64,000 nucleotides of DNA from Diplonema japonicum (GCA_964019335.1 OZ025723.1:186001-250000), one strand, 5' to 3'; shown: positions 19,484 to 31,381, numbered from the stretch's first letter. Made by a program: numbers and translations. The notes: generated from the sequence alone by a model not told the origin.

Positions 19484-21381
19484 TGCCAGATGACCTAAAA
19501 CGGTCCCGCGAGGAGACAAGCGATGATGAAAGCAGCGATTTCGGCCCGGCCCCCGCTGCAAACCCCGAGAGCGGATCCGGGGAGGCAAAATCATCCGAGA
19601 AAAAAAAAACACGAACCGACATAAAGGGCAAGACCCGGATGCTGGCCGAGCTTCCTGACCAGAACAGCTACGAGAGGAGCTACATGCACAAGGACATCGT
19701 CAACAGTGTTCACATTGCGAAGAGGCTGGGCTTCCTCATGACAAGCAGCATTGAGGGCGTCCTGAAATTCTGGAAAAAAGCCCCCAACGATATCATACCT
19801 GTCAAAACGTACCGTCCGCACATGGGCACTTTTGAGTCCTCACTGTCGAGCGACGAAACATGGTTCGCAACAAAAGCGGAGACAGCAGATAGAATGATCA
19901 AGATATTCGAGGTAAACAACTTCGACATGATAAACATGATTCAATTTGAATACGTTGCATCGGCAATGGAATTCATCAACTACCCCAACGCCTCATCGAT
20001 GTATCTCGCGGTTGCAGAAGCAACACGGCCTGTCCTGCATATCTACGACCCGCAAGCATCGACTGAGGTTACCACCGTAACCGTCTCCAGCCTGCGTGGG
20101 AACGCGAAAATTACTCATTTAAAGTACAACCCAGCGTACGACTGTGTCATAGCTACAGATGATATTGGTTTAATTGAGTATTTCGAGCCTTCTACTGGTA
20201 CCCTCCCCAAAGACGGCCGTCTTGCGTTTACAATGAAGGTTGAGACAGATCTGTTCAAGCTTGCTAGGGACAAGGTCGTTCCGCTTTCTCTTGAAATCTC
20301 TCCCAACGGTGAAATGTTCTCTATAATGGGTGCGAACAACCTTGCGTACATCTACAAATTCTCAACCGGGAAACAATACAGGGTTTATGACGAATCTCTG
20401 TCGCATTACATCGAACAGCAACGATCCGGCCCGAAAGAATTTCAACTGGAAGCGCTAGACTTCGGAAAACGGGTCGCAGTCGAGAAAGATCTAAGCGGGA
20501 AGGGTGTCTTGAACAAGGTTAACATAGTGTTTGACGACAGCAACCACTTTGCAGTGTACAGCTGTCTTCTAGGAATGAAGATTGTAAACCTGAAGACGAA
20601 CAAGGTGGAAAGGATCGTTGGGGGTTTCGAAAACACCGAAAGATTTATAAGCATCGCGTTGTACCAAGGCAGAACAGAAGCAACGCAACAGCTTCAACAA
20701 CAACTCGGCGAGAAAATCGTCGACCAAGCAAAAAACACCGACCCGACCATATTCTCGACATCATGGAGAAGGGAACGATTCTACCTGCACACCCGTAGAT
20801 CACCGGAAACAGACAGCACAAACGCTACAAGAAGGGATGTACTTAACGAGAAACCTTCTGCAGAGGATATTGCTTTATTAAGCACGACAGAGTCTTCAAT
20901 GGGTTCAAAAGCTATTTTACGCACGACAATGGGCGATATTCACATTCAGCTGTACCCCAAGGAGGTCCCCAAGACTACGGAAAATTTTGTGGGGCACTGT
21001 CGTTCCGGATATTACAACAATCTTGTCTTCCACCGTGTTATTGAAGGGTTCATGGTGCAGACGGGGTGTCCTTATGGGGACGGTACCGGTGGGGAGAGTA
21101 TTTGGGGAGGCGAATTCGCGGATGAGTTCCACCCGAAGCTGCGCCACGACCGTCCCTTCACCGTGTCCATGGCCAACGCGGGGATCAACAACAACGGTTC
21201 GCAGTTCTTCATCACCACTGTCGAGACGAAATGGCTCGACGACAAGCACAGTGTTTTCGGCCGTGTCACAAAGGGCATGGACGTGGTACAAGCCATCGAA
21301 AAGGTCCGGACGATCAAGTCCGGGGCTGCAAAAGACAAACCCTGCGAGCCGATTAGGATCATCAACGCTGAGGTGCAGTAA
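19483..21381 (+). CDS. PPWD1: PPWD1-like WD40 cyclophilin (peptidyl-prolyl isomerase)
   Basis: The protein has 632 residues; from memory human PPWD1 is of very similar length. An N-terminal disordered segment is followed by WD40 blades (about 60-440, for example HKDIVNSVHIAKRLGFLMTS and IEGVLKFWKK). A C-terminal cyclophilin domain runs from about 470 to 632 with FHRVIEGFMVQTG (catalytic Arg518), the NNNGSQFFIT core and KWLDDKHSVFGRV. PPWD1 proteins are nuclear and associate with catalytic-stage spliceosomes, where the isomerase acts on proline bonds. All main active-site residues appear kept, so the enzyme should be active. The ATG follows a run of about 25 A. No intron is needed. Confidence 0.92.
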
Positions 21382-21507
21382 AAAACAAAAACAAAAAAAA
21401 AAGTGTTTTTTTTTTTTTTCACCGTCAGTGTATATAATTTTTTTTTCTTTTTTTTTTTGTTGTCCCAAGTTTTTAACTCCCCAAACAGTACCTTGGCATC
21501 TCTCCTA

Positions 21508-21541
<34 letters not shown>

Positions 21542-21550
21542 ATAAAAAAA

Positions 21551-24253
21551 ATGCTTCGCGTGCTGGCGTGTGCTTTGTTAGTGAGCTCTGCGGGGTCATG
21601 GTATGTTCCGGGAGTGACGCCCGTGACGTACCTTCGGGGGCAGCCTGTGAGGATCATGGCGAACTCGATGACGAGCAACACGGGGCTTTTCCCTTACGGT
21701 GCGTACAGCATCAAAACGTGCGCACCCCCTGCAGACAGAAGGAAGCGAGAGTCGAAAAACGAAAACCTCGGCGAGATGCTGTGGGGGGACCAGATCGAGC
21801 CCACTCTGTACCAAGCAGAGATGCTTGTCAACGTCACATGCCACAAGCTCTGCAACACCATGAAGGCTCCCCAGCTGAAGCAGTCGGACATCCAGCTGAT
21901 TGAAAAGCGTATCGAGAACAATTACAGAGGCAACCTCATCCTTGACAACCTCCCAATATCCCAGGCGAACAGGGTTTCCATTCACCAACCTCCTTACTCT
22001 GTCGGCTACGCCCTCGGCATCCCATCAAAATGGACCTCTAACAAAAAGGCAAGGCTTTTCAACCATCTTGACATTGTAATCCATTACCACAAACCCGCTG
22101 GGCTGCAAGAGGGTGCGGGTGTTGACGGTGTGACGGAGGACGCATGGAGGATTGTGGGGTTCTTCTGTTACCCTCGTTCGGTATTTAAAAAAAAAAAAAA
22201 AAAAAAGAAAAAAAAAATAGATTGCACACACGGACCCGTCGCAGTGCAATACCAACAAGGAATGGGATTCTGTGCTCCATGACCACCCAGAGCTTCTGTA
22301 TGGAGGGGGGAAATAAAAAAAAAAGGGGGGGAATCGCGTACACACACACAGTATTGGTGAAGCTACAGAGATCACATGGTCTTATTCTATCACGTGGAAG
22401 GAGGACAAGGAAACCGCGTGGTATAGAGGGGGAAAAAAAAAAAAAAAAAAAAAAAAAAACAGGGCGACGAGGTGGGACGCGCTGCTCAAGGCTGCAGATT
22501 CTGACTCAAAGATCCATTGGTTCAGTATCATCAACAGCTTGCTCATCGTGTTGTTCCTGTCGGGAATGGTCGCCATCATCTTGTTGCGTTCGCTCCACAA
22601 GGATTTCAACCGGTACAACGACCCCGAGAACGAGGTATATTTTTTTTTAAAAAAATAAAAAAATGTTGCACGTCTTGAGGGGATTCCTTCGAGCCCTCCT
22701 CACCGTTATCGGCACCTGTCTCTTCGAGCCTCTGCCGAGCATGAATCTCCCCTTGAGGCGGCTTCACCCATGCCTCCATGGCGAGGGGCCTTACCTTCGT
22801 CGTCTTCACCAAGTATAGCTCCGAGCTGTACTGCGCCGCCGTGTCTTCATTGCCTTCTTTGTCGGCGGCCTTCACTTCTATCTGCTCCGCCGCAGCGTCC
22901 GCCTTCGAACGTCCGAAACGGCACTGGCACTCCCCTGCCGCCCCCGCTGAGTTCAGCGTCTTCAAGCCACCAGCTTGGCAAGACGCCTTACCGCTTCCTT
23001 CACCGCTCCTTCTGGCCTGGTGGGTTTGCTGCCATTCTTAGAGGGCTTGGCACCCAGGGGCTGCCACGTGGAGGCCCCACCGTTACCAGAATTGGCACTT
23101 CCTTTGTTTGTCTTGTTCATTTGTTTATGATTACTCTAACCCCCTGGGTGGAGATGGAGAGCAAAAAATTAAAAAAAAAAAAAAAAACCCCGTAGGACGC
23201 TGCCCAGGAAGAAACCGGTTGGAAGCTCTGCCACGGGGATGTGTTCCGCGCGCCCTCTTACACCCCCCTCCTCGCCATTCTCGTGGGGACGGGGTGCCAG
23301 ATCCTCGGAATGGGCTTCGTGACGTTGCTCTTCGCAGTGCTCGGATTCTTGTCGCCGGCAAACAGGTACACCGTAATTTTTTATTTTAAAAAAAAAATTC
23401 CAACAGGGGTGGTCTCCTCACCGCAATGCTACTTCTCTTCTACCTCCTCGGTGGGTATGCCGGGTACGTTGGTGCTTGGTTGTCTAAGTCTCTTAAAGCA
23501 CAAGTATGTTTATAAAAAAAAAAAAAAAAAAAAAAATCCTCCTCTCAGAGCTGGGCCACCATCTTTGGTGTCGGGCTGTTGCTCCCCGGTGTCGTGTTCA
23601 CTACGTACTTCTGTTTGAACCTGGTGCACTGGAGCAAGAACGCTACAAGCGCGATCCCCGCGTCTTCACTCTTCGCCCTCTTCATGATGTGGCTCGGGAT
23701 ATCCCTTCCGTTGGTGTTGTTGGGCGGTGTGGTCGGGTTCAAGAGGACAAACTGGGAGCCTCCGTGTGATGTGACCGCAGTCCCGAGGCATATCCCCCCT
23801 CAGAACTGGTATTTCAAGGGGCACTTTATCATCCCTGCCGCGGGGGTGCTTCCTTTCGGTGCTGTGTTCATCGAGCTGGCGTTCATCCTGTCATCGCTGT
23901 GGCAGGGCCGTGTGTATTATGTGTTTGGATTTCTCTCGCTGGTCTTCCTCATCATGATCATAACCTGTGCTGAGATTTCCATTGTCGTGACTTACTTCCA
24001 GCTGTGTTATGAAGACTACACATGGTGGTGGAGGTCTTACCTTTGCACTGCGTTTTCCGGTGTTTACCTGATGCTTTATGCGATTTTCTACTACTTCCAC
24101 ACCCTGAATATCCACCAGTCTTCCTCCACTGTCCTGTACTTTGGGTACATGGGACTAATTGCGCTGTTATTCTCTGTTATAACTGGTACTTCCGGCTTCC
24201 TTGCTTCCTTTGGGTTTGTCAGGACCATCTATTCTTACATTAAGGTTGCGTAG
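21551..24253 (+). CDS. TM9SF nonaspanin (transmembrane 9 superfamily, EMP70)
   Basis: Seven exons encode 639 residues: 21551-22180, 22221-22297, 22352-22420, 22463-22634, 23196-23365, 23407-23503, 23549-24253. Five introns are 40-54 nt with A cores; intron 4 is 561 nt and carries an antisense insertion. Exon joins restore conserved TM9SF text: ITWSYSITWKED, ATRWDALL and the EETGWKLCHGDVFR motif before the second membrane helix. A signal peptide (1-16), a luminal domain and about nine membrane helices follow the family plan. Nonaspanins sit in Golgi/endosomal membranes and sort proteins with glycine-rich membrane segments. Unspliced frames end early or change phase, so single-frame reading splits this gene into several pieces. 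Confidence 0.9.
22635..23195. other. Oversized intron 4 of TM9SF carrying an antisense coding-like insert
   Basis: The donor is gtatatt at 22635 and the acceptor ccgtag ends at 23195. Poly-T/A remains at both ends look like a normal short intron that was split by about 490 bp of GC-rich, homopolymer-free DNA (about 22662-23160). On the minus strand this insert reads from an ATG near 23119 (MNKTNKGSANSG...) for about 52 codons to a TGA. An overlapping shifted frame then stays open for about 100 codons rich in Ala, Lys and Glu. No family is recognised. Confidence 0.6.
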
Positions 24254-25107
24254 GAATAAAGAATTGAGATTCTTTCTTTTTTTCTTTTCTTTTGAGTGTC
24301 CGAGTTTTTTTTTTATATATTTTTTTTTTTTTTTTTTTTTTTTATAAGGAGGGTGAATTTGCCCCCTGTTTTAAAAAAAAAGAGGGGAGGATTGCAAATA
24401 AAAAAAAAAGAAATGAGGGAAAAAAAAGGAAAAATTGGTGTTTTTTTTTTTTTTTTTGTAATTCACCTCTTTTTTTTTAAATATTTCATCTTTGAAAACC
24501 CCCCCCCCCCCCCGCTCCCCACCCGTGCTAAGGGAACAAAAAACAAAGATTAAGGATACAAGCAGAGGCAAGCCAACAAACGGAACGCTTGCAAAAAAAA
24601 AAAAAAAAAGGGTTTTTTATTTTCTATGTCACTCTTTCTCGCACTCACCTCTCCCCCCCTTCTCCCTTCCCCTCTTAAAAAAGATTTGCGCGGGCAAAAG
24701 AAAAAGATTTTTAAAAAAAAGTAATGAAAACAACACGAGAAAAAAAAAAGAGGAATAAAAAAAAAAAAAAAAAAAAAAAAACCAACAGTAGTTTTATCCG
24801 TTTTGGTTGTATTCATTCACTTTTTCTTTTTTTTTTAAAAAAAATATTTACCACTCCCAACTCCATTTTTGCGCCCCCCCCCTAATATTCTGTTGGCTTT
24901 TCTTATTTTTTTTATTTTTTTTTGCTTTATTTCTTATCTTCTCCCTCCGAAGGGAGGGATCAAGCAAAAAAAAAAAAAAAGAAGAAATGACAAAAAAAAA
25001 AAGAAGGGAAAAGGGGGTAAAAAAAATTATTTATTATTTATCTTGTCCCCCCCCCCTTTCCCTAAAACAACAACAAAATAAAAAAAGGGGGAGGGGGGGG
25101 GAATGCG
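24254..25107. other. Homopolymer-rich intergenic DNA
   Basis: T, A and C runs with no coding frame beyond low-complexity Lys/Phe strings. A pyrimidine tract lies around 25045-25065, just before the next gene. Confidence 0.7.
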
Positions 25108-26178
25108 ATGAAGCATGTAGCATTCTACTCACTTATAATACAAACATGTTTGGCGTGCCTGAGAACAGGGTGTTCAGGCCACGGTGAATGTTCAACACCT
25201 AAAGAATCATGCACATGCGCTCCGGGTTGGATAGGCGAAAGCTGCGGAATGGAACAGCTCAGGTGCAACACAGAACTTTGCAACGGGAGAGGAAGATGCC
25301 ATACCGCGTCTTCCGATTTCGTATGTGCCTGCGAACCAGAGTGTAAATGGTCCGGCCCTGGGTGCGGCGTCTGCCCCTCAAACGATTGCCGACAATTTTG
25401 CGTACAAGTCCCAAAACTCACCAGCGACACAACCCCAGGCCCACCGAAAGCGAACGACAGCGTTCCATGGTGGCTACCCTTCGTCATTCTTGTACCAGTT
25501 GCCACCGTTCTCCTCATATCAGGTTTATTACTACGATCTGTTATGCAGCTTCGCAACGACGAGAAAATAAAAAAATACGCTGCGGATGAGGAAGACGGCG
25601 ATCCCAACACACCGAAAGAAGCGGTTAAAAAGAAGAAAAAACCCCACCGTCGGAAAGAACCGGCTTTCGAGTCTTTCAGGGAACCCTCCGGACCGAACAG
25701 GGCGGTGCACAACAACAACGACCCTGACAGAGTTCTGCAACCATGGTTTGGTTCGGGCGACCGTTCTGTTTCGTCGCTGGGCCCAACCCCGCCATTGCCT
25801 GCTCTTAACAGTGAACCTGAAGCCGTCCTTGGTGTCATTCCAGCAACCGATAACATTGACGATAATCTTCACTCTGCTGGGATTGGGTTTATTGAATCAC
25901 GGAGTGCTGAAGATAACGCTTCCTTCCAGCTTGACGAGGCGTTTCAGTCGCCCCCTGTGAAGCCTGAATCGGTGCCGCAAGAAGAGTATAAAAAATTCGT
26001 GCCGGGTTGTCCCCCGCTTCCTCTACCACGGGAGGGGGCTGAGGTTGAAACTGCTGAAACGGACTCCGACGAGCTGAATATGTCGCAGGCTTGTCCTGTG
26101 GTCTCATCGTCTGATGACACGGTGGAAAAAAAGAAACGAAAGAAAAAGAAGAAGCGAGTTTTGAGGGTGGTTGGTTGA
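25108..26178 (+). CDS. EGF-like single-pass membrane protein
   Basis: The 356-residue protein starts at the ATG at 25108; the ATG five bases earlier meets a stop at once. A short hydrophobic start (HVAFYSLIIQTCLACL) may act as a signal peptide. Two EGF-like modules follow at about 22-75 (CSGHGECSTPKESCTCAPGW and CNGRGRC...CAC). A membrane helix (WWLPFVILVPVATVLLISGL) lies at about 123-142. The roughly 210-residue cytoplasmic tail is charged, has a Lys-rich patch (KKKKKPHRRK) and ends in a strongly basic run. The layout is that of a surface receptor or adhesion protein. Ligand and signalling role are unknown. Confidence 0.75.
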   Translation: MKHVAFYSLIIQTCLACLRTGCSGHGECSTPKESCTCAPGWIGESCGMEQLRCNTELCNGRGRCHTASSDFVCACEPECKWSGPGCGVCPSNDCRQFCVQVPKLTSDTTPGPPKANDSVPWWLPFVILVPVATVLLISGLLLRSVMQLRNDEKIKKYAADEEDGDPNTPKEAVKKKKKPHRRKEPAFESFREPSGPNRAVHNNNDPDRVLQPWFGSGDRSVSSLGPTPPLPALNSEPEAVLGVIPATDNIDDNLHSAGIGFIESRSAEDNASFQLDEAFQSPPVKPESVPQEEYKKFVPGCPPLPLPREGAEVETAETDSDELNMSQACPVVSSSDDTVEKKKRKKKKKRVLRVVG

Positions 26179-26403
26179 AGGGGGGGGGGGGTGAAATATT
26201 TCGAAAGTTTAAAGTACCTCGTGCACACCCCCCCCCCCCCCCCGCTTTTTTTTCGCTCTTTTTTTTGTTGCATTTACATGCGTTTTTACATACTCTCCCT
26301 TCTTCTTAACTGCCCCATCTCCTAATTTTTCGTTTCTAATTGACTTTACACCCCTTTTTTTGATTTGGTTTTTGTTTGCCTTCCTGGCTCAAAAGCAGCA
26401 ACA
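26179..26403. other. Short intergenic spacer before satellite array 1
   Basis: G and C runs flank a short unique piece. No gene is seen. Confidence 0.6.
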
Positions 26404-27090
26404 GCGATGACCTAACGAAGACCGCCATGTTTATTTTAATCGGGTAGGGCTTCCCCAGTCATCGAAGAGGTGACCATTTCCTAATGAATGAGCACGATGA
26501 CCTAACGAAGACCGCCATGTTTCCATATCGGGTAGGGCTTCCCCAGTCATCGGAGAGGTGAGGTTTCTAATGTGACAACAAGCAGCGATGACCTAACGAA
26601 GACCGCCATGTTTATTTTAATCGGGTTGGGCTTCCCCAGTCATCGGAGAGGTGATATCTTTTTTGGCGCAGAATGAGCATGATGACCTAACGAAGACCGC
26701 CATGTTTCCATTTCAGGTTGGGCTTCCCCAGTCATCGGAGAGGTGAGATTTTCCAAGTTGATAGCTAGCAAGCGATGACCTAACGAAGACCGCCATGTTT
26801 ATTTAAATCGGGTAGGGCTTCCCCAGTCATCGAAGAGGTGACCATTTCCTAATGAATAGCACGATGACCTAACGAAGACCGCCATGTTACCATATCGGGT
26901 TGGGCTTCCCCAGTCATCGGAGAGGTGATATCTTTTTTGGTGTAGAATGAGCATGATGACCTAACGAAGACCGCCATGTCACCATATCGGGTTGGGCTTC
27001 CCCAGTCATCGGAGAGGTCATATATTTTTTGGTGTAGAATGAGCATGATGGCCTAACGAAGACCGCCATGTTTACTACATCGGGTAGGGT
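26404..27090. repeat. Satellite array 1, eight units of about 90 bp
   Basis: Each unit has a conserved core of about 66 bp starting cgatgacctaacgaagaccg, containing gccatgttt, then tcgggtagggcttcccca and ending gtcatcg[g/a]agaggtga. The core ends are inverted (CGATGAC/GTCATCG). Between cores lie short linkers (about 22-28 bp) of a few recurring types, for example tttttggtgtagaatgagca and ttttccaagttgatagctag. The marker gaccgccatgt occurs eight times between about 26421 and 27070. The same core and the same linker types form the second array at 42380-43252. Confidence 0.92.
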
Positions 27091-27133
27091 GGCCATGACT
27101 CGCAAAACACTAGACACAGATAAAAATACACAA

Positions 27134-27545
27134 TGGAGAGAATACCAAAAGCAAGCATGCTAGAGAGAATACTGCTGTTGCTGTCCTGAGTGCAGTAGGG
27201 CAGGAGCTCACCCAGCTGAGCACCTCGACACCGACGAACCCGCGAGCCGAGCCCATCTTCGAGCTTGTTACAACAAAAGCTCACACTTTCCGTTTCAAAC
27301 TTATTACCAGAGCTGTGCGGATCACGAACGTGGCAGACAAGGCAAGGCCCTTAGAGGTGCGGAGCTTCACGCACAATGGCGGAGGGTGGATGACCGATGG
27401 GACAAGGCTGTATGTGCCATTCGAGGACCTCCTCCTGGCGACGCCGTGTACGATATAAGCCTTCGCCGCCATCCATTTTGATCACCTACTTCTATGTCCC
27501 CTCTCGCTTGGAGTCTGTATGTTCTTGCCACGGACATAACCGGAT
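27134..27545 (+). pseudogene. Degenerate LVIVD-repeat gene
   Basis: The start matches the N-terminus of genes A and B (MLERILLLL-like, then a frameshift and stop). Pieces are still readable in other frames: GQELTQLST, RITNVADKARPLEVRSF, MTDGTRLYVPF and later a LESVCSCHG-like match to the LESLYVLDK region of gene B. The gene is broken by small deletions and in-frame stops, the propeller is cut short and the Cys-rich tail is absent. It sits directly after satellite array 1. Confidence 0.8.
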
Positions 27546-28119
27546 GACAGCTAAGGGCACTGGTCGCTGGATGTGATGCTAAGAAGAAATTTCCTCCCGG
27601 AAAAGACAAAATATGATTGATTTCAAAGAAAACGTTCCATTCTCCCGTGATTTTTATGTTACCTTAAGATGCGGCGAGTCGTGAACCAGTCGAGATGACG
27701 TTGAGACAATAGAGTCTGACTTAGTACACTAGTTCAGCAGACATGCAAACAACTGCATTTCTTTTTCTTCTTTTTTTTCCCGTGGTCGGGAATAGTACTC
27801 TCCAAACCTGCTGGGACCCTAGTGGGATCCAATGAAGGGTGCCTCTTGCCTGATGAGGACAGCACCTGGAGGAGTTGCGAGATATGTCAAACTGAGAGAT
27901 ACCTAGTACTGACCATATTCCATATTCCCCTTCTTCTGGGCCTGCGGCTCTCGCGCGGGGTTTGCATGTGACATCGACTTTTTTTTCTTCCTGGGCAGTG
28001 AGCACCCCCATACACTGAAACTTTATCGATTTTTTTTTGTTATTTTCGTCCAGACTAGTAATGGAAAAAATACATCTAGGAGGGGCTTCCAGGGGCAGCA
28101 AGGGGGCTGGGTTGCACAT
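27546..28119. other. Intergenic region without supported gene
   Basis: Mostly unique sequence with few homopolymers. A stretch at 27994-28035 (cagtgagcacccccatacactgaaactttatcg) resembles 168-215. No RNA gene could be supported. Confidence 0.6.
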
Positions 28120-30521
28120 ATGCCGAACCGAGTACAGGCAACCAAAAGTGGCAACACGGTTGTTGCCGACTACACGTCAGACGGAGACCACAGCGATCAT
28201 GATGAATATGAGCCAGTAGAAGCTGTTGCCTTCGGTGGGTTCGGTGTATGGAATGCGCTGTCTATTGCAGCAGGTGTGTGCAGCTTGCTACTTGTGCTGC
28301 ACCAGTACTCAGGGAACTGGATGAGAAAGGATCAGACGGCACCTGTAGGTGGAAATGTAAAGTCGGAAATCCCACGACACGACACACCATCACCGGCACC
28401 TCAAATTCCAGGTTTCAAGGACATCAAAGTCACCTCCCCTCTCGGTGGTCGTCTCCCAAAGGGCGGAGACCTTCCCAACACTGAATTCAATGTCCTCACT
28501 TGGAACATAGGGCCCCCTTCACACAATCCTTTCGAGTTTTGGATGTCCAGCAGCAACGACGCCATCGCTGCCGATATCGAACCCACCCTCTCCTCTGCAA
28601 TGGTTTCCGATGTGTTCACCACAGATATGTACTCTCAGTTCAAGGACACCATAGCCGCAGTTGACAGGATCCCCTCTTGTCTCGAAGTGTTCTGGGCTAC
28701 AATTAAGGGGATGACTATCCCGGCCTTCCTCGCCTATATTGAGGAAAAAAACCACCTCCAGCAGATCGACCCATTGACGTCTCTCCTTGTTCAAAAGGGT
28801 GACGTGCATTACCGCCCGTCCCCTGTGACCTGCAGCGATATGAACCAAACCGCGGTGGGCCCATGGTGGGGTGCATGGAAGGAATTTATGTTCAAAACAG
28901 ACATCACACATGACGGGCGCACAGGGTCCCTCTTCGGTCTCTTCAAGTCGAAAACCTGCACAGGTGTCGACGTCCTTTCCCTTGCAGTCTATGACGCTGC
29001 CATGGTCCATGCCTTCGGGAAATCGCGAACCGATTGGTCCAGTGCAAGGGTCAGCATCTGCAAGCACATCGAAGACTCCAGCGCTAAGGTTTTAGAAGTC
29101 CTGTCCAACAAGCAAAAGTTACCAGAAATCATCTTCCTCCAAGGCGTGACCAAAAAGGTGGTGGACGCCCTACGAGGAGACGCATTGGGGAGGGTTAAGT
29201 ACCAGGTGAAGATACCTGCGAGGTTCGACCCCGACAGGCCCATCAACACTGCGGTGCTTCTAAAGAATGGGGGATTCCTTGGTATTACAGATTTGACTTC
29301 GGAGATCTTCCCTGAAGCGTCTGGTTCCGCCATCGTCCTCTTGACAACAAGGGCGGACAAGGTGGGTTCCAAGGTGGTGCTATCATCCTTCTCGGGGGAC
29401 CCGCATCAGCTCGAGACGCTCCACAACTACGTTGTGAGGTCACCGACACCGTACAAAATGTTCGTTGGCTGCTCGTCGAAGCTCGACGACCTGCTAGAAA
29501 GCGACCTGCACAACCTTAGGAAGCTCAACACAGTGAAGTCAACGCCTTCCCACACGGTGCTCTATGCGAAGACGATGGCACAGCAGCGTGTGTCCGAGGC
29601 CGTCAAGAAGGCCGACAAGACCCGTGGCGCGACGAAAGAGGTTTCTGATTACATTGTGTACTCGCCTGTGGACTGCACAGAGCAGGGAGCAACGGTTGAT
29701 ATGGACGGGAAGGGGAGTAAGGAGACGACAATGCCGACCATGGAGTTCCCTGTACTACACGGTATCCTAACAGCGTCGCTCAATTTAACGGGTGCAACAG
29801 CCGACGAGATGAAAGCAAGCGTGGCACAGCTGAGGAACCAGCTAGCACCAGCGACTCCTGTCCCCACAGAAGCAGCCAAGCCAATAATACCCGAGGCTGG
29901 CAGTCAGGCGCCAGTGCCGACCGCTGCGAACCAAACCGCAAATCAAACCACGGCGGGGCCTGCCGAGACACTCGCACCTGAGGAAGTCGTAATAACAAAT
30001 ACGAGCGAAGCGCTGCAGCTTCCACCAGCCGGCACAGCACACTACATAAACCTTCCGGAGGGCGCGTTGTACCCAAAGCACGCTGTTGAGTCAAAAGAAG
30101 ACATTACAGTGACGGCAGTTTGCGACAACGGACTGGGTGACAGGTTTGGGAGTCTGTATTCTGCGGTGGTGCTGGCGCATCAGTTAAAAGCAAAGTTCCA
30201 CATCATCTGGAACGTGAACAACGAGTGCCGTGCAAGGCTGTCCGTTCTCTTGGGCTTCACAGGCACTTCCTCCAGCGTTGCCAACGTGTCTGCCAGCGAC
30301 AACCTCGAGACTAAAATGTACGGCAGGGCAGCAGACTTTGACGCCATCCTCACCCTGAAGCATCATTTCTCAACCGGCCATCTCGTTGGTGGTGGTCCAG
30401 GCAGCCCGACACCCCCTGCAAGCAACGAGCAATGGCTATGTGGTGAAGCACGTAAAATTCCGTTGGGTGTGGGCAGTCAGGTATTGTCATGGGCACAAGA
30501 CAGACAGAGGTATGTGTTCTT

Positions 30522-30554
<33 letters not shown>

Positions 30555-31261
30555 CTTTCATTATTTTTTTTTTCTCCCGCAGGAAAGGGTTACGGACACA
30601 TATTCTGCACCACATTGACAGGCTGGCTCAGGGGCTGGACCTGAAGATGGTATGCTTTAAATTTAAAAAAAAATAAAAAAAAATAAAAAAAATCCCTTTT
30701 CAGGTCGGCGCGGCACTGGCGTACTACAACTTCAAGATCAATCCACAGATCATGGCAAGGGTAAACATGTTCACGGAAAGGCATAAGATCACCCCGAAGA
30801 ACACGGTGGGGGTGCACCTAAGGGGGACGGACGCGAGGATTCCCTTAAGGATGCCAGATGTGATCACCGATGTGAGGTTGAGGTTCAACACGAGAACGTT
30901 TTTCGTGTGTTCAGATGACAAGAAAGCAGAACAGACGTTCCTTTCAGCGTTTACAGGGCGGGCTGTGAGCAACACGATGAAGACCCACTATCCTGGGAAA
31001 ATGGATGATACCCAAGACTTCAGGATCTCGGGGAAGCTTGGGGCAGGCCGGTTCAATGTAGATAGAGGTGAAGCCTCCGTGGTGGACGCGCTTACGGACA
31101 TGGCTATCCTTTCTCGAACAGAGCGTCCGATTATCGATGGTGTGCTTCGTGATTCATCTTTCGGTAAAATGTCGACTACCCTCTGCGTCATACGCTTGTC
31201 ATGCGAAGAAGAACTTGCAAAGATTGCAGAGTCTGTTCCTGCTGCTGCACGTCCTGGATAG
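28120..31261 (+). CDS. Membrane-anchored degenerate EEP domain fused to a fucosyltransferase-like domain
   Basis: Three exons (28120-30509, 30583-30649, 30704-31261) encode 1004 residues. Introns are 73 nt (T core) and 54 nt (A core). An anchor helix at about 43-62 makes it a type II membrane protein, as for Golgi glycosyltransferases. Residues about 122-515 resemble an endonuclease/exonuclease/phosphatase fold: VLTWNI (125-130), EIIFLQGV and a late SHTVLYAK. The metal-binding Glu expected after LQ is Gly342, so this part is probably inactive. A Thr/Pro-rich linker (about 560-620) with NQT sites follows. The C-terminal part has DNGLGDRFGSLYSAVVLAHQ and, after splicing, VGVHLRGTD (His857-Asp862) and FFVCSDD, as in GDP-fucose-dependent enzymes of the GT23/NodZ/O-FucT type. 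The sugar-transfer role is inferred. Confidence 0.65.
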
Positions 31262-31347
31262 GAGTTTTTTTTGTTTTTTTTTTTTTTTTTTCCCTTCCCT
31301 CAGCCCATTACAGATACAAGAATCTAAAGGTAATTTTTTTAAGCCCG

Positions 31348-31381
<34 letters not shown>

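Noticed and set aside
19134-19493. Frames made of Lys and Phe runs in spacers
   Set aside because: They translate A and T homopolymers, carry no domain and often use non-ATG starts. The same pattern occurs in nearly every spacer.
26404-27090. CRISPR-like look: repeated cores separated by short linkers
   Set aside because: Cores are long (about 66 bp), linkers recur in several copies and the genome is eukaryotic with no cas genes. A satellite with higher-order structure explains it.
27845-27900. ctgatga near 27849 as a hammerhead core or C-box of a snoRNA
   Set aside because: No GAAA core partner for a ribozyme, and the distance to the next CTGA is too short and unsupported for a C/D snoRNA.
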